A DNA stretch of 64,000 bases from Edaphobacter dinghuensis (GCF_014640335.1 NZ_BMGT01000002.1:1116001-1180000), one strand, 5' to 3'; positions 34,960 to 44,250 are shown, numbered from the stretch's first letter. Numbers and translations are program-made. Notes: generated by a model not told the origin, from the letters alone.

Positions 34960-35036
34960 TGGTGGCGGTGGACAGAATCGAACTGTCGACCTACGGGTTA
35001 TGAGTCCGTCGCTCTAACCATCTGAGCTACACCGCC
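34960..35036 (-). tRNA. tRNA-Met (anticodon CAT), elongator type
   Basis: Read on the minus strand: GGCGGTGTAGCTCAG, D-arm, anticodon arm ACGGACTCATAACCCGTA with anticodon CAT, variable loop, T-arm ACAGTTCGATTCTGT, then CACCGCC with discriminator A and encoded CCA (77 bases). The G1:C72 pair and GGCGGTG acceptor fit elongator tRNA-Met; an initiator would have an unpaired first position, and tRNA-Ile(lysidine) usually has a GGGCC-type acceptor. Confidence 0.95.
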
Positions 35037-35156
35037 CTGAATGTGTATTAGCTGTACCAGCAGGAACATCGCGCGACGAGCAGTTTCAGGAGAACCGTCG
35101 CGGCACAGCCAGTTCCAATCATACTTGATTCGCGCCCACTCGAAAAGCAGGCGCCC

Positions 35157-35870
35157 ATCGTCCTTGGCGTCATTCCCGCACGGCTGGCTTCAACCCGCCT
35201 GCCCCGAAAGGTCCTGCGCACCATTGCCGGTAAACCTATGCTGGCGTGGGTGTACGAGGCGGCCAAAGCCTGTCCCCAGCTCAACGATGTTCTCATCGCA
35301 ACCGATTCAGCCGAAGTCGCAGAGCTTTGCGAGCGCAGTGGCTGGGCTTTTCAGATGACATCACCCAAGCTGGCCAGCGGCACTGACCGCGTTCACGCCG
35401 TCTCCCAGCTCGTCCACGCCGATATTTATGTCAACATCCAGGGTGACGAGCCTCTGCTGAAGCCGCAGCACCTTACGGCACTCCTCAGCCCGTTTGGTCG
35501 CCCTCATGTCGAGGTCTCAACCCTCAAAGTCCTCTGCACCGCAGAAAATATTGGCAATCCCAACGCAGTCAAGGTCGTTACCGCAATGGATGGCCGTGCA
35601 CTGTACTTCTCTCGCGCCACAATTCCCTACGACCGCGATCAGACCAATCCGCAATACTGGAAGCACATCGGCCTCTACGGGTATCGCAAGGCTGCTCTCA
35701 AGCGCTTCCCTACGCTTCCCGCAAGCACACTTGAGCAGACCGAGCGGCTCGAGCAGCTCCGCTTTCTCGAGAATGGCATCAGCCTCTATGTCGAGCCCAC
35801 GGAGTATGACACCGTCGGCGTCGACACCGAGGACGATCTTCTACGAGTAGACGCCATCCTTCGCAGCTAA
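35157..35870 (+). CDS. kdsB: 3-deoxy-manno-octulosonate cytidylyltransferase, non-standard start
   Basis: KdsB makes CMP-Kdo for lipopolysaccharide. Homology begins at 35157 with IVLGVIPARLASTRLPRKVL, the nucleotide-binding N-terminus, followed by IAGKPMLAWVYEAA, ATDSAEVAELCER, MTSPKLASGTDRV and VNIQGDEPLL, and ends YDTVGVDTEDDLLRVD. The first ATG in frame, 35238, would cut off the essential IPAR...TRLP loop. The frame is open from 35052, after a TAG at 35049, yet holds no ATG, GTG or TTG before 35238. Either a rare codon (CTG 35052 or ATC 35157) initiates, or the sequence hides a frameshift. The gene lies just downstream of the tRNA on the other strand. Confidence 0.85.
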   Translation: MVLGVIPARLASTRLPRKVLRTIAGKPMLAWVYEAAKACPQLNDVLIATDSAEVAELCERSGWAFQMTSPKLASGTDRVHAVSQLVHADIYVNIQGDEPLLKPQHLTALLSPFGRPHVEVSTLKVLCTAENIGNPNAVKVVTAMDGRALYFSRATIPYDRDQTNPQYWKHIGLYGYRKAALKRFPTLPASTLEQTERLEQLRFLENGISLYVEPTEYDTVGVDTEDDLLRVDAILRS

Positions 35871-35875
35871 TCTCC

Positions 35876-35893
35876 CCCGGCTTAACCGCCGGG
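35876..35893. terminator. Short hairpin between kdsB and the GH92 gene
   Basis: CCCGGC-TTAACC-GCCGGG lies in the 23 bp between convergent kdsB and the mannosidase stop. Without a clear T run, it is a candidate bidirectional terminator or REP-like palindrome. Confidence 0.4.
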
Positions 35894-38113
35894 TTACTGA
35901 ATGGCCTTGGCGCGCCACTCAGCGGCCCAATGCGAAGGCTTGGGACCCATTACAAAGTGGAGCGTCGAACCGGCCATAATGTCCTCGTATCGGATCACAG
36001 GATTCGAGAGCGGTTTGCCGTTCAGCGTTGCCGACTGAATGTACACATTGGCACTGGAGTTGTTGTCCGCAATTACCGTAAAGCGCTTTCCATTCGCCAG
36101 CCGAAGACTCATCCTGCTGAACAACGGGCTACCTATCATGTAGTCTCCGGACGCCGGGTTCACAGGATAGAGACCAAGCGCAGTGAACAGGTACCACGCC
36201 GACATCTGTCCGCAGTCATCGTCACCATCAAGCCCCACAGGCTGGCCTGCATACTCGGCCGCTGCAATCTCACGAACCTTTGCCTGCGTCTTCCAGGGCT
36301 CTCCGCTGAAGTCGTAGAGGTAGCCATAGTGATGGCTCGGCTCGTTGTTATGAACATTATGGCCTCCGGCAAAGTGCTGATCGAGCTTGGCGTTATAGGC
36401 ACTCGCTCCGCCCATCAGATTCAGAATGCCGGCCTCGTCATGCAGAGGAGCCCACGTGTATACCCAGGCATTGCCTTCGGTCCACCCAGCGTCCTCACTG
36501 GCCCACTTCCCGTCCGAAGTCTTGCCTCGCATAAGGCCGTCGGCTGGATTGTACAAATTGCGGTAGTTCAGCGAGCGATGCAGGAAGAATTCATAGTCCT
36601 TCTCCTTGCCCAGCGCCTTGGCAACCTGCGCTACGCACCAGTCATCGTAGCTGTCTTCCAGCGTGCTCGATGCGGCTTCCGCAGTTTTATCGGTGGGAAT
36701 ATAGCCGAGCTCCTTATAGTAGGTGAGACCAGCGCGTGCTTCATAAGGAGTATGCGGCTCGCGGTCGGCCCATCGACGCGTCGTGTCGCCATCGGGCGGC
36801 GTCATGGCATCCTTGTAGACAGCCTTCCATGCCAACTCACGATCGAAGCCGTGAAAGCCTTTGCGAAAGGCCTCGGCTACCAACGAATCGGCGTGCGTGG
36901 CGATCATGATGTTCGTGTAGCCGGGATTCGGCCACTTCGGCATCCAGCCGCCCTCGCGATAGTCCTGCAGCAACGCAGTGATCATGCCGTCGACTCGCTC
37001 CGGAGCAAGCAGCGTCAGCATGCTGTTCTCCGCGCGGAACGTATCCCATATCGAGTAAGACGTATACGATTCGCCGTTATGGATGGTGTCATCGAATGCA
37101 CTGTAGTAGCGTCCATATTCGGAGAAGACTCGCGGATACAGCAGCGCATGATAGGCAGCGGTATAGACCGTTCGGCGCGCTTCGTCCGAGGCTCCCTGCA
37201 CTTCAATCCGGTCAAGCTTTGCGTTCCACGTCTGCCGTAGCGCTAACCGAACCTTCTCGAAGTTCCACTCCGGAATTTCTTCCTTCAGATTTGCCCTGGC
37301 CTGATCCACGCTGATGAAGGAGGTGCCAACTCGAACTTCAACTGTGAGCTTTCCTTTAGACGGGGCAAACGACGCATACGCTCCGCGAGCATGACCAGCC
37401 TGTGCATCATCCATCCCATAAGTGTCGGCCTTTTGAAAGGCCTGACGGAACTGCACCACAAAATATCCCTTGAAGTTCTTAAGCGCAGCCGGCCCAAGAT
37501 GCGCGTCCATTCGGTCAGGGTTATAGCCTGTAATCTCGTGGCTGGCTTCATCCACGCTCACATACCCTGCATGCCCAGGCCTTGAGGCCTCAATCAGGAT
37601 TCGCCCGGCCGTATCCGCCGGAAAGGTGAAGCGCATATAGCCGCAACGCTCGGTCGCCGTCATCTCTGAGAAAATCTGTTTGCCATCTCCGGCATCGAGC
37701 ACTACTGAATAGAAATCCGGATGCGAAACTTCATGCGCATGATTGAAGGGCAGCTTCCGTTCTTCGGGCGTGGTCTTTACATCGCCGATCTCCGGCATCA
37801 ACGTGACGTAGCCGTAATCGCCCATCCAGATCGCAGGCTGGTGAGTTCCCATAAATCCAGAAACAGTCTTGTCGTCGTAGTTGTATGAGACCACGCTGAT
37901 CTTGTTCTGACGCGTCTGCGGCGTCCAGTCCGTCATGCCAAAGGGCGGAGTGACAAAGGGCATCGTCCCGCCATAGCCGATCTTGCCTTTGGCAGTACCG
38001 ATCAGCGGATTGACCCAGTCAATCGACTCCGCAGGTGACGCAGCCAGCATGGATGCGGTTGAGCCAAGGATTACAAGCGACGCCAGAACACGAAGAATAG
38101 ATGGACGATGCAT
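35894..38113 (-). CDS. GH92 alpha-1,2-mannosidase, secreted
   Basis: 739 aa with a signal peptide (hydrophobic 9-24, LAASPA). The GH92 landmarks are DWVNPLIGTAKG with GYGGTMPFVTPPFGM near the N-terminus, HTDSYxxYSxWDTFR-type SYSIWDTFRAENSMLTLLAPE in the middle, then NNEPSHHYGYLYDF (catalytic-Glu region) and GDDDCGQMSAWYLFTALGLYPVNPASGDYMIGSP (the catalytic Asp pair). GH92 enzymes remove alpha-mannose in the periplasm with calcium. It is 59 bp downstream of the HAD phosphatase and of the manC - manB pair on the same strand, so a mannose theme is plausible. Confidence 0.92.
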   Translation of the reverse strand: MHRPSILRVLASLVILGSTASMLAASPAESIDWVNPLIGTAKGKIGYGGTMPFVTPPFGMTDWTPQTRQNKISVVSYNYDDKTVSGFMGTHQPAIWMGDYGYVTLMPEIGDVKTTPEERKLPFNHAHEVSHPDFYSVVLDAGDGKQIFSEMTATERCGYMRFTFPADTAGRILIEASRPGHAGYVSVDEASHEITGYNPDRMDAHLGPAALKNFKGYFVVQFRQAFQKADTYGMDDAQAGHARGAYASFAPSKGKLTVEVRVGTSFISVDQARANLKEEIPEWNFEKVRLALRQTWNAKLDRIEVQGASDEARRTVYTAAYHALLYPRVFSEYGRYYSAFDDTIHNGESYTSYSIWDTFRAENSMLTLLAPERVDGMITALLQDYREGGWMPKWPNPGYTNIMIATHADSLVAEAFRKGFHGFDRELAWKAVYKDAMTPPDGDTTRRWADREPHTPYEARAGLTYYKELGYIPTDKTAEAASSTLEDSYDDWCVAQVAKALGKEKDYEFFLHRSLNYRNLYNPADGLMRGKTSDGKWASEDAGWTEGNAWVYTWAPLHDEAGILNLMGGASAYNAKLDQHFAGGHNVHNNEPSHHYGYLYDFSGEPWKTQAKVREIAAAEYAGQPVGLDGDDDCGQMSAWYLFTALGLYPVNPASGDYMIGSPLFSRMSLRLANGKRFTVIADNNSSANVYIQSATLNGKPLSNPVIRYEDIMAGSTLHFVMGPKPSHWAAEWRAKAIQ

Positions 38114-38172
38114 AGAACCAAATTTATATCGAAATCGATCTGCTTCGCTTGTTCGAAGAATTTATTTCGGCT

Positions 38173-38838
38173 TCAGTTTGCAGGTCTGAAGCAAAAATCC
38201 ATACTGTCGGCGTGCACTGTCACAGCTACACCCTCAAGAGACTCCGCAACCCACTCAGCCCGCCGCAACTCCTTCAGCGAGTGCGTTCCAAGCACTCCAA
38301 GAACGCGGCATCCTGCGGCGATACCAGCCCCCACTCCCGACGGCGCATCTTCCACCACAACGCAATCCTCCGGACGAAATCCCAGCAGTTCGGCACCACG
38401 CCGATACGGCTCGGGATCGGGCTTGCCCCGCTCCACCATATCTCCGCTGATAATTCGTGTCGGAATCGGCAATCCTGCCGCCTGCAATCGCCCCAGCATC
38501 AATCGCCGTGTAGCCGAGGTGACAATCGCCCACCTCTCGGTCGGAAGGCTCTCCAGCAGCTTCTTCACGCCGGGAAGCACCTTAAGATCGGCCATGTCAT
38601 CGATCTCCATGTCCTCGATCACGCGCAATCCTTCTTGCGGATCGATGTCCGGACGCAGCGACTTCACGATGTCGATAGCGCGTACACCATGCGGCACAGT
38701 GTAGGTCTCTGCATTCGGCACGTTATAAATCTCTGCCCACCGCCGCCAGCAACGCACCACCGAACCAATGGAGCTGATCAAAACTCCATCCATATCGAAC
38801 AACAGGCCTTTTGCCTCAACACAAATCTGCTCGCTCAA
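38173..38838 (-). CDS. HAD-superfamily sugar phosphatase (subfamily IA)
   Basis: 221 aa. Motif I is LLFDMDGVLISSIGS (nucleophile Asp15, acid Asp17), motif II IVTSATRRL, motif III Lys in RGKPDPEPY and motif IV VVVEDAPSGVGAGIAAG. The helical cap follows motif I, as in beta-phosphoglucomutase and 2-deoxyglucose-6-phosphate phosphatase relatives. Its ATG overlaps the phosphomannomutase stop by 4 bp, so the two are coupled. A phosphatase for mannose- or mannosyl-type phosphates is likely from context; the substrate is not shown. Confidence 0.85.
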   Translation of the reverse strand: MSEQICVEAKGLLFDMDGVLISSIGSVVRCWRRWAEIYNVPNAETYTVPHGVRAIDIVKSLRPDIDPQEGLRVIEDMEIDDMADLKVLPGVKKLLESLPTERWAIVTSATRRLMLGRLQAAGLPIPTRIISGDMVERGKPDPEPYRRGAELLGFRPEDCVVVEDAPSGVGAGIAAGCRVLGVLGTHSLKELRRAEWVAESLEGVAVTVHADSMDFCFRPAN

Positions 38839-40274
38839 ACAGCGCTCCCCTGCAACACAAACTTCTGCGCCGCCTCAAGTACCTTGTTGACCAATTCAAC
38901 CGAACAGCTCTCGCAATACACGCGCAGTAGCGGCTCCGTACCCGATGCACGCAACAACAACCACGTCTCTGCGGCATTCGGCTTACCTGCACAATCCTTG
39001 TTATCGAGAAAGAACTTAATGCCGTCCATCGTCTCGACGCGAAGCACCTTCATGCCTGCGATCTCCGTCACTCCAGCCTTCGCGCGTGCAATTGCCGACT
39101 GCTTGATGGACTCATCGATATGCATATCCACGCGGCCATACTGGTGTTCTCCGAACTCTTCCTGCAAAGCAGCGACGAGTTCTCCAAGCGTCTTCTTCTC
39201 GTCGGCCATTACATTGGCCAGCAGCAGAGAGTTCAGCATTCCGTCCCGCTCCGGCAGGTGCCGGCTAATGCCTACGCCTCCTGATTCCTCGCCGCCGATC
39301 AGGATTTCCTTGTCGAGCATCAATTCACAGACATATTTAAAGCCGATGCCATGCTCGTGCAACCGCCGTCCGTACTTCGCAGCGATGCGATCGATCATCT
39401 TGGTCGTGTTGAAAGCGCGTGTTACATCGCCCGGCCATTTCTTCCGCTCCAGCAGCCACTTCAACAATACCGAAAAGATCTTGTGGGCATCGACGACATT
39501 TCCATGCTCATCCACAGCACCGATACGGTCCGCATCACCATCCGTAATCAAGCCGGCATCACAGTGTTCCGCTACCACCGCCGCCTGCGTCTCTCGGATA
39601 TTCGGAAGGATAGGCTCGGGGTTGATCCCCGGAAACGCCGGATTCACTTCACTGCGAATCTCCACAAACGGAATCTGCGCCTGCGTAAAGATGCCCGCAA
39701 GCACACCGCGCCCAGCACCATACATTACATCGATCAGGAACCGATAGCCCGACGCGCGAATTGCATCGAGGTTCACGAATCGCGCAATGGCCGCGATGTA
39801 GTCCGTGTTGAAGTCCACCTCTTCAATAGCTGCTTCAGTCTCGACCTTTACCAGCGGCTTATCCAGATAACTTTCAATCGATGTCATGATGGACGGCAAG
39901 CCCGATCCGCCATAGCTCGCCTTATACTTCACGCCATTCCACTCGGCAGGATTATGGCTCGACGTAATCATCACGCCACCCGCCGCCTTACGCTCGCGCA
40001 CGGCATAAGAGAGCGCAGGCGTCGGCGTAATCTCCGCCGCCAGAGCCATGGGAATTCCAGCACCTGCCAGAACCTCCGCAACCACCTTTGCGAAGGAACG
40101 AGAGCCGAACCGCGTGTCATAAGCAATGCAAACCCCGGCCGCACTCTCTTCATGGGCCAGTACATAGTTCGCAATCGCCGCCGCTGCCACACGCACATTG
40201 GCATAGGTAAAGTCATCGGCAATAATGCCGCGCCAGCCATCCGTTCCAAACTTCACCACTGTCTCTGCCATCAC
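38835..40274 (-). CDS. Phosphomannomutase / phosphoglucomutase
   Basis: 479 aa. The alpha-D-phosphohexomutase motifs are all present: KFGTDGWRG at the N-terminus, MITSSHNPAEWNGVKYK with the phosphoserine (about 105), the magnesium loop ITDGDADRIGAVDE, the sugar-binding GGEESGGVG and the phosphate-binding LLRASGTEPLLRVY. It converts mannose-6-phosphate to mannose-1-phosphate, the substrate of ManC, which lies 14 bp upstream. Similar enzymes also act on glucose, so both activities are possible. In-frame ATG at residue 2 is an alternative start. Confidence 0.9.
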   Translation of the reverse strand: MMAETVVKFGTDGWRGIIADDFTYANVRVAAAAIANYVLAHEESAAGVCIAYDTRFGSRSFAKVVAEVLAGAGIPMALAAEITPTPALSYAVRERKAAGGVMITSSHNPAEWNGVKYKASYGGSGLPSIMTSIESYLDKPLVKVETEAAIEEVDFNTDYIAAIARFVNLDAIRASGYRFLIDVMYGAGRGVLAGIFTQAQIPFVEIRSEVNPAFPGINPEPILPNIRETQAAVVAEHCDAGLITDGDADRIGAVDEHGNVVDAHKIFSVLLKWLLERKKWPGDVTRAFNTTKMIDRIAAKYGRRLHEHGIGFKYVCELMLDKEILIGGEESGGVGISRHLPERDGMLNSLLLANVMADEKKTLGELVAALQEEFGEHQYGRVDMHIDESIKQSAIARAKAGVTEIAGMKVLRVETMDGIKFFLDNKDCAGKPNAAETWLLLRASGTEPLLRVYCESCSVELVNKVLEAAQKFVLQGSAV

Positions 40275-40288
40275 TCTCGCCGTCTCTG

Positions 40289-41449
40289 CTAAATTAGGTC
40301 TTCCCGTCCAGCTTTTTTCAACTCTGCAACCACTTTGCCAACATCCTGCGATCGGTCGCGTGTCGTAATCAGCAACGCATCTTTCGTCTGTACCACGACA
40401 AGATTATTCACTCCAACCAGTGCAATCACCTTGCCCGGCGCATAGACATAGTTGCCGTTCGAATCGATGGAGACATTCAGCGGATCAGTCTCGTCGAACA
40501 CATTCGCAAAGGCCAGCTTCTCGGGCGAGCAATCCGCCATATTTTCATGCAGCGTCGCCCAGCATCCAAGATCGTTCCATTCAAAATCGCCCGGCAAGCA
40601 GTAAATCTCCGCTCCCGCTTCGCCCTTCCGCGATCTCGGCTCCAGCACGGCATAGTCGATGCTGATGTTCTCGCACTGAGGATAGAGCTCGGCAAACACA
40701 CTCTCAAATTTGTCCGTGCCATATGCTGTCGCGATCTTTTCAAGGAGCGGCACCATCGCAGGGCAATACTCTCGAATTGCTCCGGCCAGCGTCCGTGCAC
40801 TCCACAGAAATATTCCGCTGTTCCAGGCATAATTGCCCGTCGCCACAAACTGTTCAGCGTGTGCTTTGTCCGGCTTCTCGGTAAACCGCTTTACCCTGCG
40901 AGCTTCGATCCCACCAGCAAGCTTGGTTGCATCATCGGCAACGGCACCTTGCTCGATATAACCATAGCCCGTCTCAGCACGCGTCGGCGGCACACCGAGA
41001 ACTACAATCTTGTCACCGCTTGCCGCCAGCGCCGCACCTGCACGAATCACCTGCGCGAAACGCGGACTGTCTTTCACCACCTGATCCGATGGAAACACGC
41101 CGATGACCGTGTCAGGCTCGGTCTTCTCCAGCAAAAATGCAGCCAGAGCACATGCAGGAGCCGTATTTCTCGCAGCAGGTTCGCTCAGAATGTGCTCTCG
41201 TGGAACCTCGGGCAACTGCTCCGCAATCACATCGTGAAGAAGCTCGTTGGTAATGACCCAGACCTTGGCAGCATCGGCCACAGGGCTCAAACGCTGCACC
41301 GTCTGTTGAATCATGGTCTCGTCGCCATCGAGAGCCAGCACCTGCTTCGCCCTCGATTTTCGGCTCCGCGGCCAAAAGCGGGTTCCACTGCCGCCTGCAA
41401 GAATCACTGGAGCGAACTGCAACTCCGATTGACTAACTTCTTTAGACAT
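40289..41449 (-). CDS. manC: Mannose-1-phosphate guanylyltransferase
   Basis: 386 aa from ATG 41449, preceded by GGAG; a TTG-started longer frame (41464) lies partly in the terminator-like hairpin. N-terminal nucleotide loop VILAGGSGTRFWPRSRKSRAKQ, then FPSDQVVKD, GYGYIEQG and KRFTEKPDKA, followed by FLWSARTL and the C-terminal domain. It makes GDP-mannose for glycan synthesis. It is shorter than ManC-ManA fusions, i.e. the isomerase domain is missing. Followed at 14 bp by the phosphomannomutase gene and then the coupled HAD phosphatase, so GDP-mannose supply is the likely job. Confidence 0.92.
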   Translation of the reverse strand: MSKEVSQSELQFAPVILAGGSGTRFWPRSRKSRAKQVLALDGDETMIQQTVQRLSPVADAAKVWVITNELLHDVIAEQLPEVPREHILSEPAARNTAPACALAAFLLEKTEPDTVIGVFPSDQVVKDSPRFAQVIRAGAALAASGDKIVVLGVPPTRAETGYGYIEQGAVADDATKLAGGIEARRVKRFTEKPDKAHAEQFVATGNYAWNSGIFLWSARTLAGAIREYCPAMVPLLEKIATAYGTDKFESVFAELYPQCENISIDYAVLEPRSRKGEAGAEIYCLPGDFEWNDLGCWATLHENMADCSPEKLAFANVFDETDPLNVSIDSNGNYVYAPGKVIALVGVNNLVVVQTKDALLITTRDRSQDVGKVVAELKKAGREDLI

Positions 41450-41463
41450 ACAGCTCCGTCTCA

Positions 41464-41500
41464 AAGGAAAGACCGCACATTATCAGTGCGGCCTTTCCTT
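41464..41500 (-). terminator. Intrinsic terminator after aspC
   Basis: The minus strand carries a long stem: AAGGAAAG-CCGCAC paired with GTGCGG-CTTTCCTT around a 7-base loop, one A/C mismatch, and then TTTGAG. It sits between the aspC stop (41512) and the manC start (41449), so it most likely ends aspC transcription and separates it from the mannose operon. Confidence 0.75.
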
Positions 41501-41511
41501 CTATTCAATAT

Positions 41512-42705
41512 TTAGCTCAACGATGCAAAATACTCTCGCATCCGTTTCACGCCTTCATCAATGACATCGTGCGAAACCGCATAAGACAAACGAATGTGCG
41601 CGTCGGTGCCAAACGCCTCACCAGGAACCACAACAACGTGCGCTTCGCTGAGAAGCTTTGCGGCAAGATCAGAAGCCGATTGAATACCGCCCTTGCCGAT
41701 AAAGTTCTTCACGTTGGGATAAACATAAAACGCTCCCTGAGGCACCGTACACGTCAATCCGGGAATCGTCTTAAAGCCTTCGAGCACCTGATCGCGCAGC
41801 TTGATGTAGTCCGCACGCATCTCCTGTACGCATTGCTGCGAGCCGCTAACGGCCGCAATGGAAGCACGCTGCACCATGCTCGCAGTATTGGATGTGCTCT
41901 GCGACTGCAGCTTGCTCATCGCTGCAATGACAGGCTTCGGGCCAAGTGCAAAGCCAGCGCGCCAACCGGTCATCGCATAGGTCTTCGAGAGCGATCCTAA
42001 AACCACAACATGCTCTTTGCAATCGGTGAACGATCCGCCGCTCACAATCTCGCCGGTAAAGTTCAGGTAGACATAGCACTCGTCCAACAAAACATAGATG
42101 TCATTCTTATGCGCCAGCCGAACAATCGCTTCGAGATCTTCCGGCGATACCACCGCACCTGAAGGGTTCGAAGGCGTATTCAAAATAATCGCCTTCGTCT
42201 TCGGTGTAATCGCATCCTCGATCATCTTGGCCGTGACGCGAAAGTTCTCCGCCTCATCGGTCTCAACAAAGACGACCTTGCCGCCCGCATATTGAATGAT
42301 GTCTTTAAAGGAGACCCAGTAAGGCACAGGCAGAATGACTTCATCCCCATGATCGACGAGCGCCTGAACCGCATTGAACAGGGCCAGCTTGCCGCCGGTC
42401 GTGAACACGCACTCGTCAGGCGCATAATTCGAGCCAAAATCAGCGGCGTGACGATCTACGATCGCCTTTCGAACCTCAGGAATGCCGGCAACATTCGTAT
42501 AGCGGGTAAAGTTTTTCTCGATCGCATCAATAGCCGCGTCCTTGATGTGCCGCGGCGTCGCAAAGTGCGGTTCTCCCGCGCCAAAATCCGCTAGATTGAC
42601 ACCCTCGGACTTCAATTTGAGCGCCGCTGCCGTAATCGCCATTGTCGCAGAGACTTCGATGCGGTCAATCCGATCCGCGAATATCTTCGTTGCCGTTAAG
42701 CTCAT
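41512..42705 (-). CDS. aspC: Aspartate aminotransferase (class I/II PLP enzyme)
   Basis: 397 aa. Fold type I transaminase with FGAGEPHFATPRHI, the PLP phosphate loop, NTPSNPSGAVVSPEDL (Asn194-type), DECYVYLNFTG and the PLP-lysine SLSKTYAMTGWRAGF (Lys about 237), then the C-terminal Arg in AHIRLSYAVSHDVI. It resembles the Ib subgroup (AspB/Thermus AspAT) more than E. coli AspC. It exchanges aspartate/glutamate and the corresponding keto acids. Single gene, ended by the hairpin at 41464-41500. Confidence 0.9.
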   Translation of the reverse strand: MSLTATKIFADRIDRIEVSATMAITAAALKLKSEGVNLADFGAGEPHFATPRHIKDAAIDAIEKNFTRYTNVAGIPEVRKAIVDRHAADFGSNYAPDECVFTTGGKLALFNAVQALVDHGDEVILPVPYWVSFKDIIQYAGGKVVFVETDEAENFRVTAKMIEDAITPKTKAIILNTPSNPSGAVVSPEDLEAIVRLAHKNDIYVLLDECYVYLNFTGEIVSGGSFTDCKEHVVVLGSLSKTYAMTGWRAGFALGPKPVIAAMSKLQSQSTSNTASMVQRASIAAVSGSQQCVQEMRADYIKLRDQVLEGFKTIPGLTCTVPQGAFYVYPNVKNFIGKGGIQSASDLAAKLLSEAHVVVVPGEAFGTDAHIRLSYAVSHDVIDEGVKRMREYFASLS

Positions 42706-42781
42706 ACCTCTAGTTTGTCAGATTTACCTTGCAAGATAAAGTATTCCCCGCATTTTGCCGCATTTCGGCCTCAGCACCGGT

Positions 42782-44239
42782 CTAAAAATCGTCGACGCTG
42801 ATCGGTAAATAGAACGAAAAAACCGATCCCTGCGACGGCTGACTTGTAACTTCAATCGAGCCCCCATGAGCCTCCACAATCGCCTTTGCGATGGCCAGCC
42901 CCATCCCCGTCCCCTGCACACGATAGCGTTGCCCCTGTCCCCGGTAAAACTTGTCGAAGACCATCATGCGCTCAAAATCATCAATCCCTGCACCGCGATC
43001 CGCAATGCTGGTCATAAGCTGATTCTTCGATATCTCAGCACTGATAAAGATAGGACTGCCCTCCGCAGAATACTTCGCTGCATTTTCAAGCAGGTGCTGA
43101 ATGACCTTGGCAATCCGCTCCAGGTCCATCTCTACCTTGGGAAGCGAATCCGGCAACCGAATATCGACGGCGTGCGTTCGAAGCTGGGGTTGTATCGCCT
43201 GTAACGCGAGATCCACGGCCTCTCGTATCGAATGCATCTGCATATCCAGCTTGATGTCGTGTGCATCCAGCGCAGCCATCTCCATCGCCTGACCGACCAA
43301 CCGGTTCAGCCGCTCGGCCTCCTCTTCAATGACCTGCATCATCTCTCCGCGCTGCTCCTGGTCAAGCAGCGCATTGGAACGCAGCGTCGTAATCGCAGCT
43401 GTAATCGAGGTCAGCGGCGTCCGCAACTCGTGCGCCACGGCGTCCAGCAGCGCATTTCGCAGCCGCTCGCTCTCGCGCGAAGCTTCAACTCGAGTAAGCG
43501 TCTCCATAGCCCCGGCACGTTCAATCGCAATAGCAGCAAGGCCGCAAACTGCGTCTAAAGCCTGCGGCGATGGCCCAGCGCCAGTGATCCCCACCGATCC
43601 GATCGGCTGCGTCCCCAGTAAAATCGGCGCCAGGGTCACTCCACGCGCATCATCCACCCGATGATCGCGTGTGAAGGCCGTATCCCGAAGTTCCGCCGCG
43701 GTTACGTCCATGTAATTCGGATGCGACCTGTAGACTCGGTCCTTCTCGCGAAGATATACCGCAGCGCCCGCAAGGTTGAAGGTCGCTGCAATCATCTGCG
43801 GCAGCATGTTCAGCAGGTCGATCACGTTGCCGGTCACCAGCATCTGCTGACTGAACTCATAGAGCCTCTCCGCCTCCAATTGACGAAAGCGCGACATCTT
43901 CGCCTCGCGTCGCGCACGCTCCGCCAATTGGCTGGCGACGATCCCGGTCAGCAGAAACGCGAAGAGCGCAACCCAATTACGCGAGTCGCCAATCGTAAAT
44001 GCACCGATTGGTGGCAAGAAGAAGAAATTCAGCACAGCCGATGACAGGATCGAAAGATAGACCGCATGGCGAAGTCCCCAATTTGCGGCTACGAGTAAGA
44101 TGACCATGAGAAAGGTCAACGCCACGGTCATCTCGTTTGCGTGCACCCATCGGAAGTACACGGCTACAATGGCAGCAATCACTGCGGTTGAGATGCTGTA
44201 ACGCAGCGCTCTAGTGATAATCGATCGTCGCACTCCCAT
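42782..44239 (-). CDS. KdpD kinase half: DUF4118 membrane domain - GAF - histidine kinase
   Basis: 485 aa. It matches the C-terminal two thirds of KdpD: four membrane helices (about 11-110, with the NFFFLPPIGAFTI segment of DUF4118), a GAF region (about 125-245), HisKA with LLDAVAHELRTPLTSITAA (phosphoacceptor His270) and HATPase with VIQHLLENAAKYSAEG and DRGAGI, GTGMGLAIAKAIVEAHGG. The KdpD N-terminal and USP domains are missing; they are encoded separately and divergently at 44251-45399. The start codon is 11 bp from that one, with no ribosome-binding site on either side. It likely phosphorylates KdpE (45396). Confidence 0.9.
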   Translation of the reverse strand: MGVRRSIITRALRYSISTAVIAAIVAVYFRWVHANEMTVALTFLMVILLVAANWGLRHAVYLSILSSAVLNFFFLPPIGAFTIGDSRNWVALFAFLLTGIVASQLAERARREAKMSRFRQLEAERLYEFSQQMLVTGNVIDLLNMLPQMIAATFNLAGAAVYLREKDRVYRSHPNYMDVTAAELRDTAFTRDHRVDDARGVTLAPILLGTQPIGSVGITGAGPSPQALDAVCGLAAIAIERAGAMETLTRVEASRESERLRNALLDAVAHELRTPLTSITAAITTLRSNALLDQEQRGEMMQVIEEEAERLNRLVGQAMEMAALDAHDIKLDMQMHSIREAVDLALQAIQPQLRTHAVDIRLPDSLPKVEMDLERIAKVIQHLLENAAKYSAEGSPIFISAEISKNQLMTSIADRGAGIDDFERMMVFDKFYRGQGQRYRVQGTGMGLAIAKAIVEAHGGSIEVTSQPSQGSVFSFYLPISVDDF

Positions 44240-44250
44240 ATGTTAGACCT

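Noticed and set aside
34960..35036. Initiator tRNA-fMet or tRNA-Ile(CAT)
   Set aside because: The G1:C72 pair excludes an initiator, and the GGCGGTG acceptor and T-arm fit elongator tRNA-Met better than tRNA-Ile2.
35930..37240. 436 aa open frame opposite the GH92 gene
   Set aside because: Antisense to a gene with full GH92 motifs; no domain in the frame itself.
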